A stretch of DNA of 12,769 nt. Origin: CAYHZL01 sp964361075 (lineage in GTDB: Bacteria > Bacteroidota > Ignavibacteria > UBA10030 > UBA8401). The first letter of the stretch is position 1, and each line of letters begins with the position of its first letter. Where the stretch lies: the NCBI GenBank assembly GCA_964361075.1, contig CAYHZL010000099.1, positions 1-12,769 on the forward strand. Direction: 5' to 3'. The position numbers and the translations under genes are program-made. The notes under the pieces were generated by a model, which saw only the letters and a list, made by a program, of their open reading frames with translations, was not told the origin of the DNA and made no database searches. Shown here piece after piece: positions 1 to 6,780 of the stretch.

Positions 1-103
1 TGTTTGCACATCTTCTTCCCCTCAGTAATCACGAGTTAAGTTGACGCCAATGCGCAAGGCGGGACGGGGTATTTACCCCTAATAGAATAACAGAAAGAAA
101 ATC

Positions 104-130
104 GAATCCGTGTAAACCAGTTTCATCTGT
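104..130. repeat. CATCTGT/GAATCCG intergenic repeat, copy 1
   Basis: The words GAATCCG and CATCTGT are separated by 13 nt. The same ordered pair, 14 nt apart, occurs at 7574-7601 inside the right half of the 7508-7608 inverted repeat. Read on the minus strand it gives ACAGATG followed by CGGATTC. I recognise this style from intergenic repeats of many bacteria. No coding potential is seen. Confidence 0.45.
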
Positions 131-139
131 ATTATCTCA

Positions 140-156
140 CGAAGTGATGGCTTCGC
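140..156. repeat. 17-bp palindromic repeat flanking the nuclease gene, copy 1
   Basis: The sequence CGAAGTGATGGCTTCGC contains a CGAAG/CTTCG hairpin. It matches 583-599 at 16 of 17 positions. The overlapping 11-mer at 138-148 (CACGAAGTGAT) recurs inverted at 604-614. The two copies lie on either side of the nuclease gene at 195-551. Confidence 0.6.
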
Positions 157-194
157 TCACGTGTTCTATTAACAAACCAGTATGTGCTGAATAG

Positions 195-551
195 TTAATA
201 TTTTTTATATTCTGCAAAACCTTTTTCAACAAGCAGGTCGTTAATATTTATTCGCTTGCCGGATTTGTCCAACACCCAAAGTTCTGCAAGATATCTACCG
301 TACTTTTCTTTTTTGTCTCTGATTGTTTCGAGAGTAAGTTCTTTTCCCATTATTATTTTGCGTAAAAAATCTCTCGACGCCATTCCCGCTTTTTTCGATG
401 AGCCGGTCAACTCCGGTGCGTTAATACGATTCAATCGCAGTTTCTCACCATTCATCCAGATTGAAAAACCGAGATCAATATCAACGGTACAGGTGTCGCC
501 ATCGTGCACATCCGTAACACGAGCTTTGTAGTGGTATAAGTTAGATTCCAT
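195..551 (-). CDS. Staphylococcal-nuclease-like (thermonuclease family) protein
   Basis: A 118-residue protein that is essentially one SNase (OB-fold) domain, the Ca2+-dependent phosphodiesterase fold that cleaves DNA and RNA. Seen in the sequence: a DGDT motif at residues 17-20 (metal-site Asp19), LRLNRINAPE at 38-47 with Arg39 and Glu47 matching catalytic Arg35 and Glu43 of the S. aureus enzyme, and KYGR at 83-86 with Arg86 matching Arg87. Asn44 replaces the metal ligand Asp40, a change common in this family. The start at 551 begins MESNLYHY and precedes the first strand. An in-frame extension to 758 would run into the protease gene and adds nothing nuclease-like. There is no clear ribosome binding site upstream and no signal peptide, so the product is probably cytoplasmic unless it starts elsewhere. 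It lies 79 bp downstream of the protease gene, with a hairpin between. Related palindromic repeats flank it. Substrate is unknown. Confidence 0.87.
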   Translation of the reverse strand: MESNLYHYKARVTDVHDGDTCTVDIDLGFSIWMNGEKLRLNRINAPELTGSSKKAGMASRDFLRKIIMGKELTLETIRDKKEKYGRYLAELWVLDKSGKRININDLLVEKGFAEYKKY

Positions 552-567
552 AATAGTAAAATTAAAA

Positions 568-606
568 GATGTGGCAAAGTCCCGAAGGGATGGCTTCGCC
601 ACCATC
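568..606 (-). terminator. Possible terminator hairpin after the protease gene
   Basis: An imperfect outer stem (GATGTGGC pairing with GCCACCATC) encloses an inner CGAAG/CTTCG stem. On the minus strand the structure is followed by ATCTTTTAATTTT. It lies between the protease stop codon and the nuclease start, so it could end the protease transcript. The stem is imperfect and the T-run is interrupted. It includes copy 2 of the palindromic repeat found at 140-156. Confidence 0.4.
583..599. repeat. 17-bp palindromic repeat flanking the nuclease gene, copy 2
   Basis: The sequence CGAAGGGATGGCTTCGC differs from 140-156 at one position. It is adjacent to an inverted 11-mer (604-614, ATCACTTCGTG) that complements 138-148. 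Confidence 0.6.
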
Positions 607-630
607 ACTTCGTGAAAGAATAAGGTACGC

Positions 631-2787
631 CTATCGCAGCAGTACCATTTTTTTAGTTGAAACAAATTCGCCGCTTCGCACAGTATAGTAATACACACCT
701 GATGAAAGTACGCTCGCATCAAAACGCACTGTGTACGTTCCCGCAACAAGATGTTCATTCAACAGTGTTGCTACTTCCTTTCCAAGAACATCGTACACTT
801 TTAATGTAACAACACTGTTCACTGGTAACTGATAACTGATCACTGTTGAAGGGTTAAATGGATTTGGATAATTTTGTTCCAGCGAAAATTTTTGCGGAAC
901 GGCATCGTCTGATTTTTGAACGGAGAGAACTGCACCCATCGCGGCAACGGCATCAACTTTCCCATAACCCCACTGTGCGTTCGGTACTGTACCGGTCAAG
1001 GCATCTTTGCGCGAAGTGCTTTGCAAAATATTTTTTATTTGTGCTGAAGTCAGTGTCGGTTTTGCTTGCAGCATCAGCGCAATGAGACCAGTAACATGCG
1101 GTGTCGCCATGCTTGTCCCTTGCTCAATAAGATACTTGCCGCCGGGCAACGTTACGTTTACTGCTGCAGAAAAAGATGTTGAAAGTGCCGCCGCAATTGC
1201 TTGTCCGGGTGCACTCACATCGGGCTTCTGTCGTCCATCGCGTGTCGGTCCCATACTGCTGAATGTCGCATAATTGTTTGTGCGATCTGTTCCAGCATAA
1301 CTGTATTTTTTACTATCAATAGCTGTCCAACTCCATTTTGAAACATACGCACCTACAGTAATTCCATCTTTTGATGTCGCCGGCATTCCAACTAATTTTG
1401 AAAAAATTGCGCCGGTGGTAATTTCCGGAGATGCACCATCAGCATCAGCTTTAATAGATGAACCGGCAAGCCACACATCATACAATCCGTCTTGTGTAAT
1501 TGTTTTTCCTGTCAATGTAATTTTCCACACTCCATTGCGCGGCGGTTTAGCGGCATTGTTATCATAAATTTGAATCGCACATTCGTTTGCGCTGTTCACT
1601 GGATTAACTCCGCTCGATGCATTGGAAAGATCTACAGCGCCATCACCGGATGCTGTTTCAATTGTTTGACGTACACCGGTTGCCGCAGTTACAACTGAAC
1701 CATTCGGTGATGTTACATTTACTGTAATCTGATCGCCGGATTTGTACCACATCGAAAAAACAAAATAATCATTCAGCGCACCGCTTGCTGCCGTATAGAC
1801 CGGTACTGTTAATTGAAAACTTGCCGTACCTCCTTGCGCCAAAGTTCCTCCCGTATAAATTGCGTCCGATCCTTCGTTGCCTGCAGCAATAACAATTCCA
1901 CGTCCAACATTTTTCAATTCTACATCAACGGTTTTTTCTTCAGCAGTCGTTCCATCATGCGCACCATCATGTCCGCCCAAACTCATATTGATGACAAACG
2001 GTTTTTTCAGCGAATCAGCTTTTTGGCGAATGTATGTAATTCCATTAATAATATTTGTTGATGAAAAACCGCCATCGCCCGCCTTCACAATAATCAAATC
2101 AGCTTCCGGTGCAACACCTTTGTACAATCCGCTTGAAGCAGAACCATCACCGGCAGCCGTACTTGCAACGTGTGTTCCGTGTCCGATATTATCTTTTTCG
2201 TCAACAATATTTGCCGGTGTTCCATCAATCTCATTATTAATTTGTAGCTGCGAAAATTCCTTTCCTGTTGTTTGATCCAGCAAAAATAAAATTCTGGATT
2301 TTGTTGTATCACTATCCAATCTAAAATCTTGATGCTTCCAATCAATACCACTATCAATAACTCCTACAATAACACCTTTTCCTTTATACTGCGTGTTGTT
2401 CACAGTTCCTGTATGAAGTTTATCAACCTTCATTTCCACAAGACTTTTATCGAGCAATGGTTTATACATGCGGGGAGATTCGATATACTTCACACTTTCA
2501 AGAGTGCTCAGTTGAAGTAATTGATCTGCCGTTACTTTCGCTGTAAAAAATTCTGGAAGAACTGACTGCGGCATCACATGAATTGCAATCGCTTCTTCTG
2601 TTGAACGCGAATACACGACAACATCGTAATACTTACTCTGTGATTGCTTTTGAAGAGAGGGATGATTCGAAACAATATCCTGAAGTTTTATATCAAACTT
2701 TTTTAATTGATATGAAGATAATCCGCCACCGGCATAACTAATTGTAGCTGCAAAAATGACAAGGGTGATAAAATATTGTCGCTTCAT
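631..2787 (-). CDS. Secreted subtilisin-like serine protease (S8) with type IX sorting domain
   Basis: An exported endopeptidase of about 718 residues; numbers below count from the upstream ATG at 2790. Order of parts: signal peptide about 1-20 (MKRQ, then a hydrophobic stretch ending SYA); prodomain about 25-110 ending VKYIES; S8 catalytic domain about 120-620; C-terminal sorting domain about 633-719. The triad is visible: Asp146 in VGVIDSGID, His204 in GHGTHVAS, Ser560 in GTSMATPHV, with oxyanion Asn305 in AAGNEG. About 150 residues rich in beta-type sequence (310-460) are inserted between Asn305 and Ser560. This may be a jelly-roll insertion like that of CspA-type subtilases, which is my inference. 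The tail begins FSLEQNYPNPFNPST and ends KKMVLLR, typical of type A type IX secretion cargo, so the mature enzyme is expected at the cell surface or outside the cell. The second of two tandem ATGs (2787) is preferred on ribosome-site spacing. The prodomain-like lipoprotein gene lies just upstream. Confidence 0.95.
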   Translation of the reverse strand: MKRQYFITLVIFAATISYAGGGLSSYQLKKFDIKLQDIVSNHPSLQKQSQSKYYDVVVYSRSTEEAIAIHVMPQSVLPEFFTAKVTADQLLQLSTLESVKYIESPRMYKPLLDKSLVEMKVDKLHTGTVNNTQYKGKGVIVGVIDSGIDWKHQDFRLDSDTTKSRILFLLDQTTGKEFSQLQINNEIDGTPANIVDEKDNIGHGTHVASTAAGDGSASSGLYKGVAPEADLIIVKAGDGGFSSTNIINGITYIRQKADSLKKPFVINMSLGGHDGAHDGTTAEEKTVDVELKNVGRGIVIAAGNEGSDAIYTGGTLAQGGTASFQLTVPVYTAASGALNDYFVFSMWYKSGDQITVNVTSPNGSVVTAATGVRQTIETASGDGAVDLSNASSGVNPVNSANECAIQIYDNNAAKPPRNGVWKITLTGKTITQDGLYDVWLAGSSIKADADGASPEITTGAIFSKLVGMPATSKDGITVGAYVSKWSWTAIDSKKYSYAGTDRTNNYATFSSMGPTRDGRQKPDVSAPGQAIAAALSTSFSAAVNVTLPGGKYLIEQGTSMATPHVTGLIALMLQAKPTLTSAQIKNILQSTSRKDALTGTVPNAQWGYGKVDAVAAMGAVLSVQKSDDAVPQKFSLEQNYPNPFNPSTVISYQLPVNSVVTLKVYDVLGKEVATLLNEHLVAGTYTVRFDASVLSSGVYYYTVRSGEFVSTKKMVLLR

Positions 2788-2792
2788 CATGG

Positions 2793-2797
2793 CTCCT
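2793..2797 (-). promoter_or_regulatory. Ribosome binding site deciding the protease start
   Basis: AGGAG on the minus strand lies 2 nt before the first ATG (2790) and 5 nt before the second (2787). The second has normal spacing, so translation probably begins at 2787. Confidence 0.7.
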
Positions 2798-2810
2798 ATT
2801 TTGTTCAGTT

Positions 2811-2827
2811 GTAATTACTCAATGAAG
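2811..2827. repeat. GTAAYTACTCAWYGAAR 17-mer, copy 1
   Basis: Reads GTAATTACTCAATGAAG. Close copies occur at 7429-7445 and 9000-9016. Similarity to the 7429 copy continues past the 17-mer, since both have TTTTTATGC shortly afterwards. A perfect palindrome begins 7 nt downstream on the plus strand. Confidence 0.6.
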
Positions 2828-2834
2828 TTTTTAT

Positions 2835-2860
2835 GCCACATTCGCCGCGGCGAATGTGGC
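2835..2860. repeat. 26-bp perfect palindrome between lipoprotein and protease genes
   Basis: Two 13-nt arms, GCCACATTCGCCG and its exact complement, meet with no loop. On the plus strand it is followed by TATGTTTTTTC. On the minus strand, the direction of transcription, it is followed by ATAAAAACTT. It therefore looks more like a palindromic repeat or protein-binding site than a classic terminator for the upstream gene. It lies within the leader of the protease mRNA if the two genes are cotranscribed. Confidence 0.75.
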
Positions 2861-2865
2861 TATGT

Positions 2866-2905
2866 TTTTTCTTTGTGTTTTAGTGTCTTTGTGGTGAAAA
2901 ATCTT
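2866..2905 (-). repeat. CACCACAAAGACAC-type repeat, copy 1
   Basis: The minus strand reads TTTTTCACCACAAAGACAC followed by a further ACACAAAG word. It resembles the minus-strand sequence at 7629-7664 (GAACCACATAGACACAT). The last six codons of the lipoprotein gene (FSPQRH) and its stop lie inside this repeat. Confidence 0.45.
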
Positions 2906-3284
2906 TTTTTGGAAAAAATTGTTTTGATATTTCAATATACAAAATCTGTTTCAATGAGCATAGTGTACGAATGTCGCTGCTTGTTGCTGAAAGAGTTGCA
3001 ACGGCGGCGTTCGCAATAACTATTTTTGGAATGACAGCACGAATGCCGGTTGTATCGTTCAAAGAAAGCACAACATCAATGTTGGATGTTGTATCATGCT
3101 GTGCTTCAACTCTCTCAATCCATGCGCTCACTCGCGGAGAAAGTTTTTGTTGCAACGTCACTCCTTTGGAATTTGCACGCTGCACGCTATGCGCCGTTCC
3201 GCAACCGATACTAAACAATAGAAATAAAATAAAAATATTTTGTAACCACTCAGCGTGTTTTTTGTGCGTATGCATGCTTAGCAT
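2880..3284 (-). CDS. Putative lipoprotein resembling a stand-alone subtilase prodomain
   Basis: About 134 residues starting MLSMHTHKKH, with a basic n-region, a hydrophobic core (IFILFLLF) and a near-lipobox SIGC (Cys28; Ser at -3 is atypical), so probably a lipoprotein. Residues 70-118 align without gaps to residues 56-104 of the neighbouring protease's prodomain. By hand count 12 of 49 are identical, including DVV at the start and YIE at the end, where prodomains run toward the active site. No catalytic domain follows. I infer a tethered inhibitor or intramolecular-chaperone-like partner of the downstream protease, analogous to stand-alone I9 inhibitors. It could instead be the remnant of a second protease. 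Its last residues are encoded in an intergenic repeat, so the C-terminus may have shifted. An alternative start is at 3275. AGGA lies 12 nt before 3284, which is long spacing. Repeats leave little room for a promoter upstream. Confidence 0.6.
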   Translation of the reverse strand: MLSMHTHKKHAEWLQNIFILFLLFSIGCGTAHSVQRANSKGVTLQQKLSPRVSAWIERVEAQHDTTSNIDVVLSLNDTTGIRAVIPKIVIANAAVATLSATSSDIRTLCSLKQILYIEISKQFFPKKDFSPQRH

Positions 3285-3310
3285 AATTTCAGTATTTCCT
3301 AAGAAAATGA

Positions 3311-3410
3311 ATCCCCCGTCCCGATTAAAAAACAAATCGGAACACCCCCTTTTCAAGGGGGATTTCCTCGCTCTTATTCCCCCTTGAAAAGGGGGTTAGG
3401 GGGATTTTTT
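3311..3410. repeat. C5/G5 hairpin element, copy A
   Basis: Contains CCCCCTTTTCAAGGGGGATTT (3345-3365), which is also in copy B at 9045-9065, then a shared TCTTATTCCCCCTT segment, a G5 block and GGGGGATTTTT. Several C5 and G5 blocks can pair in alternative ways. Copy A also carries a small internal hairpin (3321-3340, CCGATT/AATCGG) absent from copy B. Confidence 0.7.
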
Positions 3411-3437
3411 GAATCAACATTTACGCCGTGTAGTTAC

Positions 3438-3583
3438 TAACTCACGTTACGCAAAGATGAAAAACCAACCGTCATTCCCGCATGTTTTTAGCGGGAATCT
3501 ACATAATGGATGCCCGATTAAAGCATTCGGGCATGACGACCTTAATGTTTTAGACATTTTCCCAACGTGCGTAACATCAGTTA
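3438..3583. repeat. MITE-like element with imperfect terminal inverted repeats
   Basis: The ends TAACTCACGTTACGCA (3438-3453) and, inverted, TAACTGATGTTACGCA (3568-3583) agree at 14 of 16 positions. The core (3470-3538) is bounded by CGTCAT/ATGACG and holds two hairpins, ATTCCCGC/GCGGGAAT and TGCCCGA/TCGGGCA. This gives a 146-bp non-coding structure. No clear target-site duplication is seen. Confidence 0.55.
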
Positions 3584-3588
3584 CTAAA

Positions 3589-3606
3589 AATAAAAATATT
3601 TTTATT
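3589..3606 (-). terminator. AT-only palindrome just after secA
   Basis: AATAAAAAT and its exact complement form an 18-bp palindrome 5 nt beyond the secA stop codon. Being entirely A/T the stem would be weak, so I consider a terminator role possible but unproven. Confidence 0.3.
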
Positions 3607-3610
3607 GAAG

Positions 3611-6600
3611 TTATACGCCATGGCAATTTTTATATTTCTTTCCGCTTCCACAAGGACACGGATCGTTCCGCCCAACTTTTTGTTCAGCGTGAAGTTGTTG
3701 CACTTTCGGCGCTGCTTCTTGCGCTCGTGCTTCCGCTTCTTCCGGGCTTCCTTGAAAACCGAGTCCGTCGGCGGATGCGTGGGTCAGTGTCATCTGCGGA
3801 CGTCGTGTTGAACGCCGCATCTGCAGCTCTTGCTGATTTTCCGGGAAGAGTTTGCACACAAGATTCAATGCTTCTTTGTTAATCATACCGAGAAGTTCGG
3901 TGAACATGCCGAACGCTTCGCCTTTGTATTCAAGAATCGGATCCTTCTGACCGTACGCGCGCAGATGAATTCCTTCTTTCATGTCATCCATTTCACGCAA
4001 ATGTTCTTTCCAGCGCAAATCAATCACTTGCAGCATCGCCATTTTTTCGATGGCAGACATCGTTGCCGAACCAACCATCTCTTCTTTCCGTTTGTAAAAT
4101 TCGAGCGCCGCTTTCATGGCATGATCTTTTACACCATCTTTTCCGAGTTCTTGAAATTCAGTCGGTGTCATTTTTACATCAACCAGAAGATTGACGCGCA
4201 ACTCATCCAACATTTCATTGAGATCTCCTTCATCATAATGTTGCTCTACAACTTCGTCAACATAATCAGAAAGCATTGCGATGATATCGTCTTTCAAACG
4301 TTCGCCCAGCAATGCATGTCGCCGCTTTGAATAAATAACTTCGCGCTGTTGATTCATCACGTTATCATATTCAAGCAGACGCTTACGAATACCGAAATTA
4401 TTTTCTTCAACTTTTTTCTGCGCGCGCTCGATTGATTTCGTAATCATCGAATGCTGAATCACTTCCCCTTCTTCCAATCCCATGCGTTCCATGATGCTTG
4501 CAATTCTATCGCTGCCGAACAAGCGCAGCAAATCATCTTCGAGCGAAAGGAAAAATTGCGTCATACCCGGATCGCCTTGTCGTCCGGCACGACCGCGCAA
4601 CTGACGATCAATACGGCGTGCTTCGTGACGTTCAGTTCCGATGATACACAAGCCGCCCACTTCTTTCACGCCGGGACCAAGTTTGATATCGGTTCCGCGT
4701 CCCGCCATGTTCGTTGCAATTGTTACAGCGCCGGGCAAACCGGCATTCGCAACAATTTCCGCTTCGCGCTGATGCTGCTTTGCATTCAGCACATTGTGCG
4801 TTACACCTTTTCGTTTCAACATCCTGCTGATTGTTTCGGACACTTCAACGCTCGTTGTACCAACAAGCACCGGCTGACGTTTTTCTTTCAGCCGTTCAAT
4901 TTCAGCAATCAGCGCATTGTACTTTTCGCGTTTCGTTTTATAGACCACATCTTCTCTGTCTTCGCGAACAACTTTTTTATTTGCCGGAACAACAACAACA
5001 TCAAGTTTATAAATTTCATAAAATTCAGCAGCTTCGGTTTCGGCAGTACCGGTCATACCGGCTAATTTTTTATACAGACGAAAATAATTTTGCAGCGTCA
5101 CCGTTGCCAGCGTTTGTGTATCGCGTTCAACTTTCACGCCTTCTTTCGCTTCGATGGCTTGATGCAAACCATCGGAGTAGCGGCGGCCTTGCAGCACGCG
5201 TCCGGTAAATTCATCGACAATCATTACTTTGCCGTCGTCGGTAACAACGTACTCATCATCTTTTTCGTACAGCGCGTAGGCGCGTAACAATTGACGCACA
5301 GTATGAATGCGGTCGCTTCGTTCGGCGTAGAGTTTGTTGATTTCATCCTTGCGCCGCTGCTTTTCAATCTCGGAGACAGAATCATCATTTTCAAACGTAC
5401 TCACTTCTGTTCCAATATCAGGAAGAACAAAAAAGTCTTTATCTAATCCGTTCGACAGCGTATCGCGTCCTTGTTCCGTCAGGTCAATCGAATGATTTTT
5501 TTCATCAACCGCATAATACATTACGTCGTCAATTTCATGCATGCGTTTATTTTGTTCAGCCATGTATTCCGATTCGGCAGAAAGCATCAGCTTCTTTGCC
5601 GCACCATCAGCAAATAATTTTGCAAGTTTTTTATTTTTCGGATCGCCGCGATATGCCCGTAAAAATAAAACACCTGCCTCTTTTTCTTTTTTATCGTTAA
5701 AAAGTTTTTCTGCTTCACCAACAAACTTTGCGACAAGATTTTTTTGCGTTTGCACTAACCGGTCGACACGCGGTCTCATTTCATTAAATTTCTGATCATC
5801 AACTTCTACCGGACCGCTGATGATGAGCGGTGTTCGCGCTTCATCAACTAACACGGAATCAACTTCGTCAACAATTGCGAAATGATGACCACGGTGCACC
5901 ATATCGTCGGGCGTCAGCACCATATTGTCGCGCAAGTAATCGAAACCAAATTCATTGTTCGTGCCGTAGGTAATATCACAATTGTATTGGATGCGGCGTT
6001 CGGCAGAATCCATATTCTGCAAAATACAGCCGACAGTGAGTCCGTGAAATTCAAAAATTTTTCCCATCCACTCACTGTCGCGCTTGGCAAGGTAATCGTT
6101 CACCGTAACAAGATGCACGCCTCTGCCTGCAAGTGCGTTCAAATAGAGCGGCAGCGATGCAACCAATGTTTTTCCTTCGCCGGTTCCCATCTCCGCAATT
6201 TTTCCTTGATGCAACGCAATACCGCCGATCAACTGCACATCAAACGGCACCATCTCCCAAAGAATTTTATTTCCCATCACTTCAATCATCGAACCGTTTA
6301 AACGGTGACATGTTTCTTTCACAACGGCGTATGCCTCAGGAAGAAGTTCATCGAACATATCACTAATAATTTCGCGCTGCTCTTTTTCAAGAGTTTCAAT
6401 TTCAGTATAGAGTGATTCACGCTCTTCGTACGATGCGGCTGATTGCAACTTTTCTTTCAGCGATTGAATTTCTTGATCAGTCTCATGCGTTGCTTCTGCA
6501 ATTCTTTTCTTGAATTCTTCTGTTTTGAGTCGCAGTTGTTCATCAGAAAGAGATTGGTAAGTTGCAAAGTGTGTGTTAATTTCTTCAACTAAAGGAAGAA

Positions 6601-6658
6601 TAGGCTTGATATCATTTTCGTGTTTGCTGCCGAATAACTTGCTAAAAAAACTTAACAT
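3611..6658 (-). CDS. secA: Preprotein translocase ATPase SecA
   Basis: The motor that drives preproteins through SecYEG. The product is 1015 residues from the ATG at 6658 (MLSFFSKLFG). Seen: Walker A MGTGEGKT (157-164), DEVD Walker B (264-267), VDEARTPLIISG, a preprotein cross-linking region with an extra segment about 287-400, TGTAETE (about 536), ATNMAGRGTDI (648-658), QLRGRAGRQGDPG (686-698), a helical scaffold/wing region, and a C-terminal SEC-C zinc motif CPCGSGKKYKNCH (1001-1013) that normally binds SecB, zinc and lipid. The protein is longer than the roughly 900 residues of E. coli SecA, mainly through the internal segment, a pattern I associate with Bacteroidota and relatives. All expected motifs are intact. 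An upstream in-frame TTG (6673) and first ATG (6661) are less likely starts. The gene is probably its own transcription unit; the exported neighbours depend on it. Confidence 0.98.
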   Translation of the reverse strand: MLSFFSKLFGSKHENDIKPILPLVEEINTHFATYQSLSDEQLRLKTEEFKKRIAEATHETDQEIQSLKEKLQSAASYEERESLYTEIETLEKEQREIISDMFDELLPEAYAVVKETCHRLNGSMIEVMGNKILWEMVPFDVQLIGGIALHQGKIAEMGTGEGKTLVASLPLYLNALAGRGVHLVTVNDYLAKRDSEWMGKIFEFHGLTVGCILQNMDSAERRIQYNCDITYGTNNEFGFDYLRDNMVLTPDDMVHRGHHFAIVDEVDSVLVDEARTPLIISGPVEVDDQKFNEMRPRVDRLVQTQKNLVAKFVGEAEKLFNDKKEKEAGVLFLRAYRGDPKNKKLAKLFADGAAKKLMLSAESEYMAEQNKRMHEIDDVMYYAVDEKNHSIDLTEQGRDTLSNGLDKDFFVLPDIGTEVSTFENDDSVSEIEKQRRKDEINKLYAERSDRIHTVRQLLRAYALYEKDDEYVVTDDGKVMIVDEFTGRVLQGRRYSDGLHQAIEAKEGVKVERDTQTLATVTLQNYFRLYKKLAGMTGTAETEAAEFYEIYKLDVVVVPANKKVVREDREDVVYKTKREKYNALIAEIERLKEKRQPVLVGTTSVEVSETISRMLKRKGVTHNVLNAKQHQREAEIVANAGLPGAVTIATNMAGRGTDIKLGPGVKEVGGLCIIGTERHEARRIDRQLRGRAGRQGDPGMTQFFLSLEDDLLRLFGSDRIASIMERMGLEEGEVIQHSMITKSIERAQKKVEENNFGIRKRLLEYDNVMNQQREVIYSKRRHALLGERLKDDIIAMLSDYVDEVVEQHYDEGDLNEMLDELRVNLLVDVKMTPTEFQELGKDGVKDHAMKAALEFYKRKEEMVGSATMSAIEKMAMLQVIDLRWKEHLREMDDMKEGIHLRAYGQKDPILEYKGEAFGMFTELLGMINKEALNLVCKLFPENQQELQMRRSTRRPQMTLTHASADGLGFQGSPEEAEARAQEAAPKVQQLHAEQKVGRNDPCPCGSGKKYKNCHGV

Positions 6659-6663
6659 CATTT

Positions 6664-6668
6664 TCCTT
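6664..6668 (-). promoter_or_regulatory. Ribosome binding site deciding the secA start
   Basis: AAGGA on the minus strand lies 2 nt before the first of two tandem ATGs (6661) and 5 nt before the second (6658). The second has normal spacing. The arrangement parallels that of the protease gene. Confidence 0.65.
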
Positions 6669-6780
6669 ATCAATTAATCAACAATAAAAATGCGAACTCA
6701 ACGTTCGCAGATCAGTTTCTATTAAAATATAACGAGAAATTGCTTGATTACAAAATTACAATATTGCAAAGGAAGTGTTC

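Larger units (their letters stand above)
3285..3610. other. Repeat-filled intergenic region between secA and the lipoprotein gene
   Basis: These 326 bp hold no convincing gene. From right to left they contain an AT-only palindrome just after secA, a MITE-like element with two inner hairpins, and a C5/G5 hairpin element. Only about 26 bp between the last element and the lipoprotein start is free of repeats, so a promoter for that gene would have to lie there or inside a repeat. I could not identify one. Confidence 0.6.

Noticed and set aside
195..551. Nuclease gene as part of a defence or phage module
   Set aside because: No partner genes, integrase or phage genes are present. A lone SNase domain is common in chromosomes.
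552..758. N-terminal extension of the nuclease to 758
   Set aside because: It would overlap the 3' end of the protease gene and cross the hairpin at 568-606. The added residues have no nuclease or signal-peptide character.
3285..3356. Extension of the lipoprotein to 3356
   Set aside because: The extra residues are encoded in the C5/G5 repeat region and would bury the signal peptide.
3830..5287. Several plus-strand reading frames opposite secA
   Set aside because: They are antisense shadows of a well-conserved gene, with no recognisable domains and no ribosome binding sites noted.
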